From contig VAWU01000021.1 in the NCBI GenBank assembly GCA_005888325.1, positions 1-59,053 of the forward strand: 59,053 nucleotides of DNA, given 5' to 3'. Below, in pieces: positions 59,000 through 59,053 of this stretch. Made by a program: the position numbers and the translations under genes. Source of the stretch: Actinomycetota bacterium. GTDB lineage: Bacteria; Actinomycetota; Acidimicrobiia; Acidimicrobiales; AC-14. The notes beneath the pieces were generated by a model, which was not told the origin of the DNA, searched no databases, and was given only the letters and a program-made list of their open reading frames with translations. Each line of letters opens with the position of its first letter. The first letter of the stretch is position 1.

Positions 59000-59053
59000 C
59001 AGGCGCCCACCTCGACCTCGGCGACCGACGGGTCGAGGACGGTGCCGACGGCG
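58999..59053 (-). CDS. Peptide ABC ATPase (OppD-type), 3' end only
   Basis: The last 17 codons (ending VLDPSVAEVEVGA) and TGA of a gene continue beyond the right edge. The stop overlaps the next ATG. By context it is the paired OppD/DppD-type ATPase; the visible stretch alone does not prove it. Confidence 0.5.
   Translation of the reverse strand, partial: AVGTVLDPSVAEVEVGA

Overview
The window reads as chromosomal DNA of a high-GC actinobacterium, most plausibly an uncultured Acidimicrobiia-like lineage. Supporting signs are a WhiB protein, an F420-type luciferase-like oxidoreductase, a PimB-like glycosyltransferase, an ArsA/SRPBCC pair, a ROK glucokinase, strong G/C third-position bias, and many genes that lack a Shine-Dalgarno sequence but have a TANNNT box 6-8 nt before the start codon (probable leaderless mRNAs). 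The taxon is inferred.

Layout. 1-9.4 kb: a sulfatase truncated at the window edge, an FtsX-like permease, a chromate transporter, a lipoprotein, a sulfide:quinone-reductase-like flavoprotein and an orphan TadE/TadG pair. 9.4-12.9 kb: a roughly 3 kb integrative element in the 3' half of tRNA-Cys, with direct-repeat att sites, putative arm sites, a zinc-ribbon cargo gene, excisionase, tyrosine integrase and a damaged hicAB pair. An older hicB relic plus att copy lies just outside it. 13-23 kb: a VOC protein, lipoprotein, methyltransferase, alpha-hydroxy-acid oxidase, HTH and anti-sigma-type regulators, a large secreted subtilase/beta-propeller protein and small conserved proteins. 23-29.6 kb: a catabolic-looking group (crotonase, three SDRs, epoxide hydrolase, SnoaL-like, NIPSNAP-like and VOC proteins).

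29.6-39.6 kb: central carbon and lipid genes: a phosphofructokinase with PPi-type residues, RlpA-like protein, glycerol kinase, ACT protein, PlsC acyltransferase with divergent TetR, a frameshifted SDR, aminotransferase, LLM oxidoreductase and ROK glucokinase. 39.6-49.6 kb: a long minus-strand run with many 4-nt overlaps (zinc ribbon, NYN protein, Cys-rich peptide, QueG, GT4, membrane protein, SRPBCC, ArsA ATPase, small repeat protein, SMC-like protein, baeRF-like protein). 49.6-59 kb: DUF885 peptidase, GNAT, an SOS-box-controlled exonuclease/UvrC-like nuclease, methyltransferase, glycosyltransferase, trpD, acyl-CoA dehydrogenase, whiB and peptide-ABC ATPases cut by the right edge.

The right half resembles the conserved actinobacterial trpD / exonuclease-UvrC / pimB / SRPBCC-ArsA neighbourhood known from Mycobacterium and Streptomyces. 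The left half carries most of the accessory and mobile DNA.
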